From positions 62,001-126,000 of the forward strand of contig NZ_JASJND010000007.1 of assembly GCF_030065535.1 (NCBI RefSeq): a stretch of 64,000 bases of DNA, given 5' to 3'. Source of the DNA: Microbacterium dauci (GTDB lineage: Bacteria; Actinomycetota; Actinomycetes; Actinomycetales; Microbacteriaceae). The notes beneath the pieces were generated by a model. The model saw only the letters and a program-made list of their open reading frames with translations. It did not search any database and was not told the DNA's origin. Position 1 is the stretch's first letter. Every line of letters starts with the position of its first letter. Of this stretch, positions 1-9,068 are shown piece after piece. The translations under genes and the position numbers were made by a program.

Positions 1-1300
1 TGAGGTCCCACTTCTGCGCGAGCGTGAGCTCGGGGAGCAGCTCGGACACGTCGGGGCCGATGAGGTGGCCGCCGAGGAGCTCGAGGTGCTCCGCGTCCGC
101 GATCAGCTTGACGAAGCCGACCGGCTCGCCGAGACCGTTCGCCTTGCCGTTGGCCGAGAAGGGGAACTTCGCGACCTTGACGTCGTAGCCGGCGTCGCGG
201 GCCTGCTGCTCCGTGAGACCGAACGACGCGACCTGCGGCGAGCAGAACGTCGCACGGGGCATGTTGCGGTAGTCGCCGAGCGTCTGCGTCTCGGCCTTGC
301 CGATGGTCTCGGCGGCGACGACGGCCTGCGCCTCGGCCACGTGGGCGAGCTGCAGCTTCGCGGTGACATCGCCGATGGCGTACACGCCCTCGACGTTCGT
401 CCGCATGTAGTCGTCGATGTCGATCGCACCGCGCTCGGTGAGCTTCACGCCGGTGTTCTCGAGACCGAAGCCCTCCACGCGCGGGGCAAAGCCGATCGAC
501 ATGAGGACCTTGTCGGCCTCGATCTGGCCCTTGGCGCCGTCGGCGTTCGCGGAGTAGTCGACGGTGACCTTGTCGCCCGAGTCGACGACCGACTCGACCT
601 TGGTCGAGGTGAGGATGTCGATGCCGTACTTCTTGTACTGGCGCTGGATCTCCTTCGAGACCTCGACGTCTTCGTTCGGGAGGGCACGGTCGAGGAACTC
701 GATGATCGTGACCTTGACGCCGTAGTTGGAGAGCACGAACGCGAACTCCATGCCGATGGCGCCGGCTCCGACGATGACGATCGAGCTCGGCAGGTCCCGC
801 GTGAGGATCTGCTCCTCGTAGGTCACGACGTTCTCGCTGAGGGTGACGCCGGGCAGGAGTCGCACGGTCGATCCGGTGGAGATGATGACGTTGTCGGCGG
901 TGACGGTCTCCTTGGAGCCGTCGGCCTTGGTCACCTCGATGGTCTTCGCGTCGACGAACGACCCGCGACCTTCGTACTCGGTGACCTTGTTCTTCTTCAT
1001 CAGGAAGTGGATGCCCTTGACGTGGGTCTCCGCGACCTTGCGGCTGCGGTCGAAGGCGGTGCCGAAGTCGAAGCTCACGTCGCCGCTGATGCCGAAGAGC
1101 TCGGCCTTGTGGTTGAACGTGTGTGCGAGGTCCGCGTTCTTCAGGAGGGCCTTGGAGGGGATGCAACCCACGTTGAGGCAGACACCGCCCCAGTACTTCT
1201 CTTCGATGATGGCGGTGGACAGTCCGAGCTGCGCCGAACGGACGGCTGCGACATAACCGCCGGGGCCGGCACCGAGGATGACGACGTCGTAATGAGGCAT
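1..1300 (-). CDS. lpdA: dihydrolipoyl dehydrogenase (E3), 3' end outside window
   Basis: FAD- and NAD-dependent E3 subunit that reoxidises dihydrolipoamide in the pyruvate and 2-oxoglutarate dehydrogenase complexes (cytosol). The frame opens with [15 protein letters not shown], an FAD-binding GxGxxG loop at residues 10-15, followed by the redox-active disulfide motif [10 protein letters not shown] in the mid-40s. The visible part is 433 codons and ends in LTLAQKWDL. Family members have about 460 residues, so roughly 30 C-terminal residues, including the HPT-type His region, lie beyond base 1. The ATG start is supported by a TAGGCT box six bases upstream. The neighbouring gene, garA, encodes a regulator of 2-oxoglutarate dehydrogenase, which fits thematically. 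Confidence 0.95.
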   Translation of the reverse strand, partial: MPHYDVVILGAGPGGYVAAVRSAQLGLSTAIIEEKYWGGVCLNVGCIPSKALLKNADLAHTFNHKAELFGISGDVSFDFGTAFDRSRKVAETHVKGIHFLMKKNKVTEYEGRGSFVDAKTIEVTKADGSKETVTADNVIISTGSTVRLLPGVTLSENVVTYEEQILTRDLPSSIVIVGAGAIGMEFAFVLSNYGVKVTIIEFLDRALPNEDVEVSKEIQRQYKKYGIDILTSTKVESVVDSGDKVTVDYSANADGAKGQIEADKVLMSIGFAPRVEGFGLENTGVKLTERGAIDIDDYMRTNVEGVYAIGDVTAKLQLAHVAEAQAVVAAETIGKAETQTLGDYRNMPRATFCSPQVASFGLTEQQARDAGYDVKVAKFPFSANGKANGLGEPVGFVKLIADAEHLELLGGHLIGPDVSELLPELTLAQKWDL

Positions 1301-1306
1301 GCTTCC

Positions 1307-1312
1307 AGCCTA
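1307..1312 (-). promoter_or_regulatory. -10 box of lpdA, leaderless spacing
   Basis: Read on the minus strand this is TAGGCT, followed by GGAAGC and the ATG of lpdA. A six-base gap places the predicted transcription start on the start codon. No clear -35 was identified. Confidence 0.6.
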
Positions 1313-1406
1313 GTCCGCACGAGGGAGCGCGCGCCCAGACTCGGATGGTGAGGGCGGGCTCACAGATCGGACAGGCGATCGGTTAGTGTGGATGAAGGAG
1401 GACAAC

Positions 1407-1895
1407 GTGGACGACACCCATCGACCCGGCGGCGACATCCATCGCGGCGCTGAGACGTCGGCGCACCCGCGACTCGTCGATGCGACGCAGACGTTCGGCC
1501 ACGACTCGGACCTTTCCTTCGTCCCGTTCGGGAGCGAGCTCACGGCCGCGGAGGTCGACGCGATCAACGCGCTCCCGGCACGCTCGGCGCTGCTGATCGT
1601 CCGGTCCGGCCCCACCGCGGGGGCGCGATACCTGCTCGACACCGATGTCACGACCGTCGGGCGTCACCCCGAGGCCGACATCTTCTTCGACGATGTGACG
1701 GTATCGCGTCGTCATGCGGAGATCACCCGCACCGGCTCGGTCTTCGAGCTCATCGACCAGCGCTCGCTGAACGGTACCTATGTCAACGGGGAGCGCGTCG
1801 ATCGCGCCGTCCTGGTCGACGGGGCCGAAGTTCGCGTCGGCAAGTTCCGGTTGAACTTCTTCGTCGCACCGGCCGAACGGGCGATCGGCGCGTGA
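1407..1895 (+). CDS. garA: FHA-domain regulator GarA/OdhI
   Basis: Small cytosolic forkhead-associated protein. In mycobacteria and corynebacteria the homologue, when unphosphorylated, inhibits 2-oxoglutarate dehydrogenase and is switched off by PknB/PknG-type kinases. The GTG at 1407 is chosen because AAGGAGG lies at 1395-1402, giving 162 residues. Upstream in-frame GTG and ATG codons at 1386 and 1392 lie before or inside this ribosome-binding site. The FHA core spans about residues 64-152, with GR at 85-86, SRRH at 100-103 and NG at 122-123, all phosphothreonine-binding positions. The N-terminal segment has DATQTFG at 25-31 where GarA/OdhI has the ETTS phosphosite. The gene overlaps ftsR by four bases. 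Confidence 0.9.
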   Translation: MDDTHRPGGDIHRGAETSAHPRLVDATQTFGHDSDLSFVPFGSELTAAEVDAINALPARSALLIVRSGPTAGARYLLDTDVTTVGRHPEADIFFDDVTVSRRHAEITRTGSVFELIDQRSLNGTYVNGERVDRAVLVDGAEVRVGKFRLNFFVAPAERAIGA

Positions 1896-2572
1896 GCCCG
1901 GCCACCGCGCCCCGAGGACGATCGTCGTCCGCGGGGCCACTGAGTATCGGTCAGGTCTTGGCTCGGCTGAGTCCCGAGTTCCCCGCACTCACCGCGAGCA
2001 AGCTGCGCTTCCTCGAAGTGCAGGGCATCGTCACACCGGTGCGCACCGAGTCCGGGTATCGCAAGTTCTCGCAGGGAGATGTCGAGCGACTCCGCACCGC
2101 ACTCACCATGCAGCGCGACTTCGGCATCCCACTCGCCCGGATCCGTGAGTACCTGGAGGAGCACGTCGACGCGGATGCGCCGGCAGCGCCCCCGTCGATC
2201 GTCCAGACTTCGCGTCGATATCGGAGAGACGAGCTCATTGCGAGAGCAGGTGCGAGCACGGGCTTGCTCAATGATGCGGTGAGCGCGGGACTGATCACGG
2301 CGGCGGAGACATACGACGAGCGCGCACTGGCGTTGCTCCGCTCCCTTGTGACGCTTGAGGCGCACGGCATCCAGCCCCGCCACATCCGAGGTGTCCGCCA
2401 GACCGCCGAGCGGGAGGTCGCCCTCATCGAGAGCGCGATCGCACCGCTGCTCCGTCGCTCGGATGCCGCGTCGCGAGCGCGCGCGAACGAGCTCGCCCCG
2501 GAGTTGGCGAAGCGGATCGACGAGATCCGTGACACGTTCGTGCGCGCTGCGCTCGAACGGCTGACGCCGTGA
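1892..2572 (+). CDS. ftsR: MerR-family regulator FtsR
   Basis: DNA-binding regulator related to Rv1828 of M. tuberculosis and FtsR of C. glutamicum; the latter activates ftsZ. The 226-residue protein has an N-terminal winged helix from SIGQVLARL to about residue 85, including LRFLEVQGIVTP and the wing SGYRKFS, then a helical C-terminal domain. Its GTG start overlaps the garA stop as GTGA, so the pair should be translationally coupled. The order garA-ftsR-second merR matches the Rv1827-Rv1828-Rv1830 neighbourhood but lacks the Rv1829-type nuclease gene. A candidate target, the ftsZ upstream region, lies in this window at 33012-33073. Confidence 0.85.
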   Translation: MSPATAPRGRSSSAGPLSIGQVLARLSPEFPALTASKLRFLEVQGIVTPVRTESGYRKFSQGDVERLRTALTMQRDFGIPLARIREYLEEHVDADAPAAPPSIVQTSRRYRRDELIARAGASTGLLNDAVSAGLITAAETYDERALALLRSLVTLEAHGIQPRHIRGVRQTAEREVALIESAIAPLLRRSDAASRARANELAPELAKRIDEIRDTFVRAALERLTP

Positions 2573-2671
2573 GCGTGCAGCGCGACACGCCGACGCCCCC
2601 GAGCCGGATGTCGTTGCCGCTGCCCACTCCCTCATCTAGCGTGGAAGCACCGACACCCGCAGGAGGTCCCG

Positions 2672-3220
2672 ATGACCGCGCATGATGCGCTGGGCGAGCA
2701 GAAGTTCTCCACCGAACTGCTGTTCACCGATGGCCTCCCCGCGATGGACGACGAGGTCGGCTACCGCGGCGCGCAGGCAGCGCGTGCGGCCGGCATCACG
2801 TACCGCCAGCTCGATTACTGGGCACGCACTGAGCTCGTGGAGCCCACCGTGCGCGGTGCCAGCGGGTCGGGATCGCAGCGTCTCTACGGCTTCCGCGACA
2901 TTCTGGTCCTCAAGCTCGTCAAGCGACTGCTCGATACCGGCATCTCGCTGCAGCAGATTCGCGTCGCGGTCGACCAGCTCCGCGCGTCGGGCATCCGGGA
3001 TCTGGCCGGCACCACGCTCATGAGCGATGGCGCATCGGTCTACCTCTGCACGTCGAACGACGAGGTCATCGACCTCGTCAGCCGCGGACAGGGCGTCTTC
3101 GGCATTGCCGTCGGCAAGGTGCTGCGCGAAGTCGAGACGACCCTCGTCGAATTCGAGGACCCGCAGGCACTGGACCCTGTCGACGAGCTCGCAGCGCGTC
3201 GCGCGGCTCGTACGGCCTGA
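2672..3220 (+). CDS. MerR-family regulator, Rv1830 type
   Basis: A 182-residue MerR-type regulator. The DNA-binding helices run from GYRGAQAARAAGITYRQL to the wing around SGSQRLYGF (residues about 29-72), followed by a dimerisation helix and a short C-terminal domain. It resembles Rv1830 of M. tuberculosis, which sits in the same position relative to garA and the ftsR homologue and has been linked to cell-cycle and growth control. AGGAGG a few bases before the ATG supports the start. It has no recognisable ligand-binding cysteines, so a metal-sensing role is unlikely. The effector and targets cannot be read from the sequence. Confidence 0.85.
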   Translation: MTAHDALGEQKFSTELLFTDGLPAMDDEVGYRGAQAARAAGITYRQLDYWARTELVEPTVRGASGSGSQRLYGFRDILVLKLVKRLLDTGISLQQIRVAVDQLRASGIRDLAGTTLMSDGASVYLCTSNDEVIDLVSRGQGVFGIAVGKVLREVETTLVEFEDPQALDPVDELAARRAARTA

Positions 3221-3246
3221 CCCGCTGCGACACGCCTCGGACGCGT

Positions 3247-3274
3247 GAGCGTCTGACGCTCCGTGGTTGCGGAG
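3247..3274. terminator. short hairpins between convergent genes (weak)
   Basis: Two overlapping small inverted repeats, GAGCGT-CTG-ACGCTC (3247-3261) and CGCTCCG-N6-CGGAGCG, lie between the convergent merR and parA genes. There is no U-tract on either strand. A bidirectional terminator is possible but weakly supported. Confidence 0.3.
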
Positions 3275-3286
3275 CGCGTCGCTCGA

Positions 3287-4099
3287 TCAGGCGCCTGTCG
3301 ATGCACCCGCGACGGGGATGCGACCCGTGCGGACGATGCGGTCGAGCAGCGCGTCGAAATCAGCGGCGAGCTCCTGCGCCGAGTCTCCCGGCCAGATGTG
3401 CAGCGGCTTCGCGGCACCCTGCGCCTGCTGCAGCGACGTCCGCTCGGGGAGCTGCGGTGTGAGGACGAGCGGACCGAACATGTCGCGCAGTTCCTTGATG
3501 CGGAACTGGTGCTCGATCGACTGCGGGCGCACGCGGTTCACGACGATGCCGAGGGGCTGCAGGCGAGGGGAGAGGCCGCGGCGGATCTCCTCGATCGCGC
3601 GCAATGCGCGGTCGGCTGCGGCGACCGAGAACAGACCGGGCTCGGTGATCACGATGACCCGATCGGATGCCGCCCATGCGGTGCGCGTCAGCGCGTTGAG
3701 CGAGGGGGCACAGTCGATGAGGACGAGGTCGTAGTCCGCCTCGATCGTCGCGAGTGCTTCCTCGAGCTTCCAGACGTCGCGGACGCTCGGGTGAGGACCG
3801 TCGAAGTTGATGGCCGACGGGCTGCCGATCATGACGTCGATCGTGCCCGGGTGCACCTTCGCCCAGCCGCTCGAGGTGATCGCCTGACGGACGACCTTCT
3901 CCTTCGGGTTGGCGAGTACGTCAGCGACGTTCAGGCGTCCCGCGACCTGGATGTCCATGCCGGTGGAGACGTCTGACTGCGGGTCGAGGTCGACGACGAG
4001 GGTCCGCACCCCACGTGCGAACGCCGCCGAGGCGAGGCCGAGGGTCACGGTCGTCTTGCCGACGCCACCCTTGAGGGAGCTGACGGAGAGTACGTGCAC
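3287..4099 (-). CDS. orphan ParA-family ATPase
   Basis: A 270-residue deviant-Walker ATPase of the ParA/MinD superfamily: LKGGVGKTTVTLGLA at residues about 9-23, DLDPQSDVSTG as the A' motif, and VLIDCAPSLNAL as Walker B. The GTG start gives MHVLSVSSLKGG directly. There is no parB or parS-like partner next to it, so this is not the chromosomal parAB pair. Candidates are a PldP-like division-site protein or a cargo-positioning ATPase. It is transcribed divergently from pyc with 98 bases between starts. TAACGT eight bases before the start could give a leaderless transcript. Family is certain; function is unknown. Confidence 0.8.
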   Translation of the reverse strand: MHVLSVSSLKGGVGKTTVTLGLASAAFARGVRTLVVDLDPQSDVSTGMDIQVAGRLNVADVLANPKEKVVRQAITSSGWAKVHPGTIDVMIGSPSAINFDGPHPSVRDVWKLEEALATIEADYDLVLIDCAPSLNALTRTAWAASDRVIVITEPGLFSVAAADRALRAIEEIRRGLSPRLQPLGIVVNRVRPQSIEHQFRIKELRDMFGPLVLTPQLPERTSLQQAQGAAKPLHIWPGDSAQELAADFDALLDRIVRTGRIPVAGASTGA

Positions 4100-4197
4100 G
4101 AGGCACTACGTTACCGTCCCCTAGGCTGTGAGGGTACTCAGCACGAACGACGGCGGCCCCGGTGTCGTGGCGCCCCTGCACCCTGTCGAGGTGAAGC
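4100..4197. promoter_or_regulatory. divergent promoter region parA/pyc
   Basis: On the minus strand TAACGT (4108-4113) lies eight bases from the parA GTG. On the plus strand TAGGCT (4122-4127) is a -10 candidate for pyc, which would give a leader of about 64 bases. Neither has a convincing -35. Confidence 0.45.
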
Positions 4198-7100
4198 ATG
4201 TTCCGCAAAATCCTGGTCGCGAACCGCGGTGAGATCGCCATCCGTGCATTCCGCGCGGCGTATGAACTCGGGGCGCGCACCGTCGCCGTCTTCCCCTACG
4301 AGGACCGGTACTCGCTGCACCGCCTGAAGGCGGACGAGGCGTACCAGATCGGCGAGGTCGGTCACCCGGTCCGCGCCTACCTCGATGTCGACGAGATCAT
4401 CCGCGTCGCCGTCGAGAGCGGTGCCGACGCGATCTACCCCGGCTACGGATTCCTCTCCGAGAACCCCGAGTTGTCGGCGAAGGCAGCGGCGAACGGCATC
4501 GCGTTCATCGGCCCCGCCGCCACCGTCCTCGAGATGGCCGGCAACAAGGTCACCGCCAAGCAGCACGCCATCGCGGCGGGCGTGCCGGTGCTCCGCTCCA
4601 CCGAGGCATCCGACGACGTCGACGCGCTCGTCTCGCAGGCCGATGACATCGGGTTCCCGATCTTCGTCAAGGCCGTCGCCGGCGGTGGCGGGCGCGGCAT
4701 GCGCCGCGTCGAGACGAAGGACGGGCTCCCGCCCGCCCTCGCCGAGGCCATGCGCGAGGCGGGGAGTGCCTTCGGCGACGCCCGCGTGTTCCTCGAGCAG
4801 GCCGTGCAGCGTCCCCGTCACGTCGAGGTGCAGATCCTCGCCGACAAGACCGGGCACACGGTGCACCTGTTCGAACGCGACTGCTCTGTGCAGCGTCGCC
4901 ACCAGAAGGTCGTCGAGATCGCGCCCGCGCCCAACCTGTCGGACGAGATCCGTGGCAACCTGCACGACTACGCCGTCGCGTTCGCGAAATCGATCTCGTA
5001 CGAGAACGCCGGCACCGTGGAGTTCCTGCTCGAGACCGCCGGATCCCGCACCGGCGAGGTCGTCTTCATCGAGATGAACCCGCGCATTCAGGTCGAGCAC
5101 ACGGTGACCGAGGAGGTCACCGACGTCGACCTCGTCCAGTCGCAGATGCGCATCGCCGCGGGGGAGTCCCTCGACGCGCTGGGCCTTCGGCAGGAGGACA
5201 TCCACCTGCGCGGCGCGGCCCTCCAGTGCCGTATCACGACCGAAGACCCGGCGCAGGGCTTCCGCCCCGATACCGGCAAGATCACCACCTACCGGTCGCC
5301 CGGCGGTGCCGGCATCCGACTCGATGGCGGCACGACGGCTGCGGGCTCGCAGATCAGCCCGCACTTCGACTCGATGCTCGCGAAGCTCACCTGCCGCGGC
5401 CGCGACTTCGCCGCCGCCGTGGTGCGCTCGCGCCGCGCGCTCGCGGAGTTCCGCATCCGCGGCGTCTCGACCAACATCCCGTTCCTCCAGCGCGTGCTCG
5501 ACGACCCCGCATTCGTCGCGGGCGACCTGAGCACGGCATTCATCGACGAGCGGCCCGAGCTGGTCAACGGTCGCGAGTCCAAGGACCGAGGCTCGAAGGT
5601 CGTGTCGTGGCTCGCCGACGTCACCGTCAACCGCCCGCACGGCGAGAACCCGGTCAGCATCGACCCGGCGGCGAAGCTGCCGGCCGCCGACCTGCTCGCT
5701 ACGCCGCCCGCCGGTTCGCGGCAGCGCTTGCTCGAACTCGGTCCCGCCGGGTTCGCGGCAGACCTCCGCGCACAGAAGGGGCTCGCCGTCACCGAGACCA
5801 CGTTCCGCGACGCGCACCAGTCGCTCCTCGCGACGCGGGTCCGCACGAAGGACCTCGCCCGTGTCGCACCGTACGTCGCGCGACTCACCCCGCAGCTGCT
5901 CTCGGTCGAGGCGTGGGGTGGCGCGACGTACGACGTCGCGCTGCGCTTCCTCGGCGAAGACCCCTGGGAGCGGCTCGACGCGCTGCGCTCGACGCTCCCG
6001 AACGTCGCGATTCAGATGCTGCTCCGCGGACGCAACACCGTCGGGTACACGCCGTACCCGACGAAGGTCACCGACGCGTTCGTCGCCGAGGCGGCGGCAT
6101 CCGGCGTCGACATCTTCCGCATCTTCGACGCCCTCAACGACGTGAACCAGATGCGGCCCGCCATCGACGCCGTGCTCGCCACCGACACGGCGGTCGCCGA
6201 GGCGGCCATCTGCTACACCGGCAACCTGCTGGATCCCGCCGAGGACCTGTACACACTCGACTACTACCTGCGCCTCGCGGAGCAGGTCGTCGACGCGGGC
6301 GCACACATCCTCGCGATCAAGGACATGGCTGGACTCCTCCGCCCGGCTGCGGCCGCCCGACTGGTGACGGCGCTCCGGGAGCGGTTCGACCTCCCCGTCC
6401 ACGTGCACACCCACGACACCGCCGGCGGACAGCTCGCGACGCTGCTCGCCGCGAGCGCGGCCGGAGCGGATGCCGTCGACGCGGCGGCCGCCCCCATGTC
6501 GGGCACCACGAGCCAGCCGTCCCTCTCCGCGCTGGTCGCGGCGCTCGCGGACACCGACCGCGACACCGGTCTCGATCTGCAGGGTGTCTCGGACCTCGAG
6601 CCGTACTGGGAAGCGGTGCGGAACCTCTACGCGCCGTTCGAGTCGGGGCTGCCCGGCCCCACCGGCCGCGTGTACCACCACGAGATTCCCGGCGGACAGC
6701 TCTCGAACCTGCGCCAGCAGGCGATCGCGTTGGGACTGGCCGAGGACTTCGAGCTCATCGAGGATATGTACGCCGCGGCCAATTCGATCCTCGGCCGTGT
6801 GCCGAAGGTCACCCCGTCGTCGAAGGTCGTCGGTGACCTCGCGCTCCACCTCGCCGCGGTGAAGGCAGACCCGGCCGACTTCGAAGCGAACCCTGAGAAG
6901 TACGACGTGCCGGACTCGGTGGTCGGCTTCATGGCCGGCGAGCTCGGTGACCTCCCCGGTGGGTGGCCCGAGCCGTTCCGGTCGAAGGTGCTCGCGGGCC
7001 GCTCCGTCAAGGTCGGCGTGACCGACATCTCACCTGAGGACTCCACCGCGCTGGATGCCGACGCGTCGACCCGCCGCGGCACCCTCAACCGGCTGTTGTT

Positions 7101-7605
7101 CCCGGCGCCGACGAAGGCGTTCCACGAAGTGCGCGAGACGTTCGGCGACCTCAGCGTGCTCGACACCATGGACTACCTCTACGGGCTCGTCCCGGGTCAG
7201 GAACACGTCGTCGAGATCGAGCGCGGCGTGCAGCTGTACGTCGGTCTCGAGGCGATCGGCGCGGTCGACGACAAGGGCATGCGCACCGTCATGGCGACCC
7301 TCAACGGGCAGCTCCGCCCCGTCGCGGTCCGCGATCACAGCGTCAAGGTCGAGGCGCGTCAGGCCGAGAAGGCCGACACGTCGAAGCCCGGCCAGGTCGC
7401 CGCTCCGTTCTCGGGCGTGGTGACGCTGAAAGCCGCCGAAGGGGCGAAGGTGCAGGCCGGTCAGCCGGTGGCATCCATCGAGGCGATGAAGATGGAGGCG
7501 GCGATCACCGCACCCGTCGACGGCGTCGTGGAGCGGCTCGTGATCCCCGGAACGGCGCAGGTCGAGGCGGGTGACCTTTTGCTGGTCATTCGCCCCGCCG
7601 AGTAA
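4198..7605 (+). CDS. pyc: pyruvate carboxylase
   Basis: Anaplerotic biotin enzyme converting pyruvate, bicarbonate and ATP to oxaloacetate in the cytosol. Its 1135 residues match the full-length single-chain enzyme. It has an N-terminal biotin carboxylase with an ATP grasp (GGGGRGMRRV) and FIEMNPRIQVEH, then a carboxyltransferase starting near TETTFRDAHQSLLATR. The conserved-domain/linker region follows, and a C-terminal biotinyl domain has EAMKMEA with the biotinylated lysine at about residue 1098. The ATG start follows the stretch GAGGTGAAGC. It is monocistronic or the first gene of a unit with the downstream ATPase, although a separate promoter overlaps its stop codon. No odd features. Confidence 0.97.
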   Translation: MFRKILVANRGEIAIRAFRAAYELGARTVAVFPYEDRYSLHRLKADEAYQIGEVGHPVRAYLDVDEIIRVAVESGADAIYPGYGFLSENPELSAKAAANGIAFIGPAATVLEMAGNKVTAKQHAIAAGVPVLRSTEASDDVDALVSQADDIGFPIFVKAVAGGGGRGMRRVETKDGLPPALAEAMREAGSAFGDARVFLEQAVQRPRHVEVQILADKTGHTVHLFERDCSVQRRHQKVVEIAPAPNLSDEIRGNLHDYAVAFAKSISYENAGTVEFLLETAGSRTGEVVFIEMNPRIQVEHTVTEEVTDVDLVQSQMRIAAGESLDALGLRQEDIHLRGAALQCRITTEDPAQGFRPDTGKITTYRSPGGAGIRLDGGTTAAGSQISPHFDSMLAKLTCRGRDFAAAVVRSRRALAEFRIRGVSTNIPFLQRVLDDPAFVAGDLSTAFIDERPELVNGRESKDRGSKVVSWLADVTVNRPHGENPVSIDPAAKLPAADLLATPPAGSRQRLLELGPAGFAADLRAQKGLAVTETTFRDAHQSLLATRVRTKDLARVAPYVARLTPQLLSVEAWGGATYDVALRFLGEDPWERLDALRSTLPNVAIQMLLRGRNTVGYTPYPTKVTDAFVAEAAASGVDIFRIFDALNDVNQMRPAIDAVLATDTAVAEAAICYTGNLLDPAEDLYTLDYYLRLAEQVVDAGAHILAIKDMAGLLRPAAAARLVTALRERFDLPVHVHTHDTAGGQLATLLAASAAGADAVDAAAAPMSGTTSQPSLSALVAALADTDRDTGLDLQGVSDLEPYWEAVRNLYAPFESGLPGPTGRVYHHEIPGGQLSNLRQQAIALGLAEDFELIEDMYAAANSILGRVPKVTPSSKVVGDLALHLAAVKADPADFEANPEKYDVPDSVVGFMAGELGDLPGGWPEPFRSKVLAGRSVKVGVTDISPEDSTALDADASTRRGTLNRLLFPAPTKAFHEVRETFGDLSVLDTMDYLYGLVPGQEHVVEIERGVQLYVGLEAIGAVDDKGMRTVMATLNGQLRPVAVRDHSVKVEARQAEKADTSKPGQVAAPFSGVVTLKAAEGAKVQAGQPVASIEAMKMEAAITAPVDGVVERLVIPGTAQVEAGDLLLVIRPAE

Positions 7606-7608
7606 TCT
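7579..7608 (+). promoter_or_regulatory. promoter overlapping the pyc stop codon
   Basis: TTGCTG (7579-7584) and TAATCT (7603-7608) are separated by 18 bases, a good match to a housekeeping promoter. The TAA of the -10 box is the pyc stop codon. It would drive the ATPase gene at 7655 with a leader of about 40 bases. Confidence 0.5.
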
Positions 7609-7654
7609 GGTCCGTCGGGTGCGTTCGTGCCCGCTGAACCAGGAGTGAACCGCC

Positions 7655-9067
7655 GTGATGCGTGACCGCGACAATGAGACGTCCGACGACGTCGACAACG
7701 GTGTGCTCGCCAGCACCGAGGGACTCGAGACGACCGGGATCGGGATCATCGACGGCGGCGTCGCGCAGGTCGAGGTGACGCTTCCCGTCCTCAACGACGT
7801 CGACGAGTTCGACGACGAGGACGTCGATGACGCTGCGCCGATCGAGACGCTCGAAGCCGACGCCGCATCCGAGGGCGCGGACGACGCCGCAGCCGAGGCA
7901 GTCGACGAGCCGGACGAACCGATGGTGGATGCCGCCGACGATGTCGTCGACGCGGACATCGTCGTCGATGCCACCCCGAGCAGCTCGATCGTGACGGCGC
8001 AAACGCGTCGGGAGGCGCACGCCGGTGCGGTCGACAAGCACGCGCTCGAGCGCGTGCGCGCGACGCGCGTCGACGAAGACCCGCTGCAGTCGCGACGTCT
8101 CGACCAGCTCGGTGCCGACCGCGAGACCGCGGACCTGCTCACCGCGGACCGCCTCATCGACACGACCCGTGTCGCGCCGAGCGAGCCCGACGGCACCTGG
8201 CAGCGCCTCGTCTACACCGCGAGCGGCAAGCGGATCCACCTCGGCGACAGCAAGCGCGCCCGTGCCCGCAAGGAGCTCGACCGTCGCATCGCCGCACCGC
8301 TGGCAGGCGGGGCGAAGTTCGTCCCGGTGCTCTCGCGCAAGGGCGGCGTCGGCAAGACGAGTGTCACCACGCTCCTCGGAATGGCCTTGGCGGATGCACG
8401 CGAAGACCGCGTCGTCGCCGTCGACGCCAATCCGGACCGTGGCACGCTCGCGGAGCGCATCGGCCGAACTGGCGGCAAGACGGTTCGCGACCTCGTGCGC
8501 ATGCGCGCCGAGGTGAAAGGCTTCAACGACCTGTCCTCGATCGTCGCCCGCGACGAGACCCGTCTCGACGTGCTCGCGTCCGACGCGGATCCTCACTTGT
8601 CCGAGGCGTTTAGCGACCGCGATTACCACGACGTCGCCTCGGTCGCTGCACACTACTACTCGGTCGTCCTCACCGACACCGGGACCGGGATCGTGCACTC
8701 GGTGATGGATGCCACGCTGGAACTCGCCGACCAGCTCGTTGTGGTCGCCGGCCGCAGCATCGACGAAGCCCGGCTCGCGTCCGAGACGCTCACGTGGCTC
8801 GAGACGAACGGGTACGCCGACCAGGTTCGCGGGGCGATCGTCGTCCTCAACACGTCGCGTCCCGGCGCGAGCCTGGTCAAGCCCGCCGAGCTCGAGGCGC
8901 ACTTCCGCAGCCGCGTCCGCGCTGTCGTGTCGATGCCGTACGACACCCACATCGCCACCGGCGGCGCCGTGTCGTTCCGAGAGCTCGACCCGGCCACCCG
9001 GCACGCGGCACGAGAGCTCGCGGCGATCGTCGTCGAGGGTCTCCGCACCCCGGTCGCGGGGCACTGA
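7655..9067 (+). CDS. MinD/ParA-like ATPase, EspI type
   Basis: A 470-residue protein in two parts. Residues 1 to about 115 are strongly acidic and probably disordered, with runs such as DEFDDEDVDDA. From about 220 there is a MinD/ParA ATPase with Walker A SRKGGVGKTSV (K229 to S236), then VVAVDANPDRGTLAERIG. The DANPDxGTL sequence is characteristic of the MinD-like ATPases associated with type VII secretion (EspI/EccI class). No ESX genes are visible nearby. AGGAG at 7641-7645 suits GTG 7655, although ATG 7658 is also possible. The stop lies one base before the def start. The cellular role cannot be deduced. Confidence 0.8.
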   Translation: MMRDRDNETSDDVDNGVLASTEGLETTGIGIIDGGVAQVEVTLPVLNDVDEFDDEDVDDAAPIETLEADAASEGADDAAAEAVDEPDEPMVDAADDVVDADIVVDATPSSSIVTAQTRREAHAGAVDKHALERVRATRVDEDPLQSRRLDQLGADRETADLLTADRLIDTTRVAPSEPDGTWQRLVYTASGKRIHLGDSKRARARKELDRRIAAPLAGGAKFVPVLSRKGGVGKTSVTTLLGMALADAREDRVVAVDANPDRGTLAERIGRTGGKTVRDLVRMRAEVKGFNDLSSIVARDETRLDVLASDADPHLSEAFSDRDYHDVASVAAHYYSVVLTDTGTGIVHSVMDATLELADQLVVVAGRSIDEARLASETLTWLETNGYADQVRGAIVVLNTSRPGASLVKPAELEAHFRSRVRAVVSMPYDTHIATGGAVSFRELDPATRHAARELAAIVVEGLRTPVAGH

Positions 9068-9068
9068 C

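Noticed and set aside
65..1351. A 428-codon plus-strand frame at the beginning of the window
   Set aside because: It is antisense to lpdA, whose FAD and disulfide motifs are clear on the other strand.
4138..6849. A 903-codon open frame on the minus strand opposite pyc
   Set aside because: It mirrors the codon phase of pyc, is rich in Arg, Asp and Gly without any domain, and overlaps a certain gene over its entire length. High GC at third positions produces such frames.
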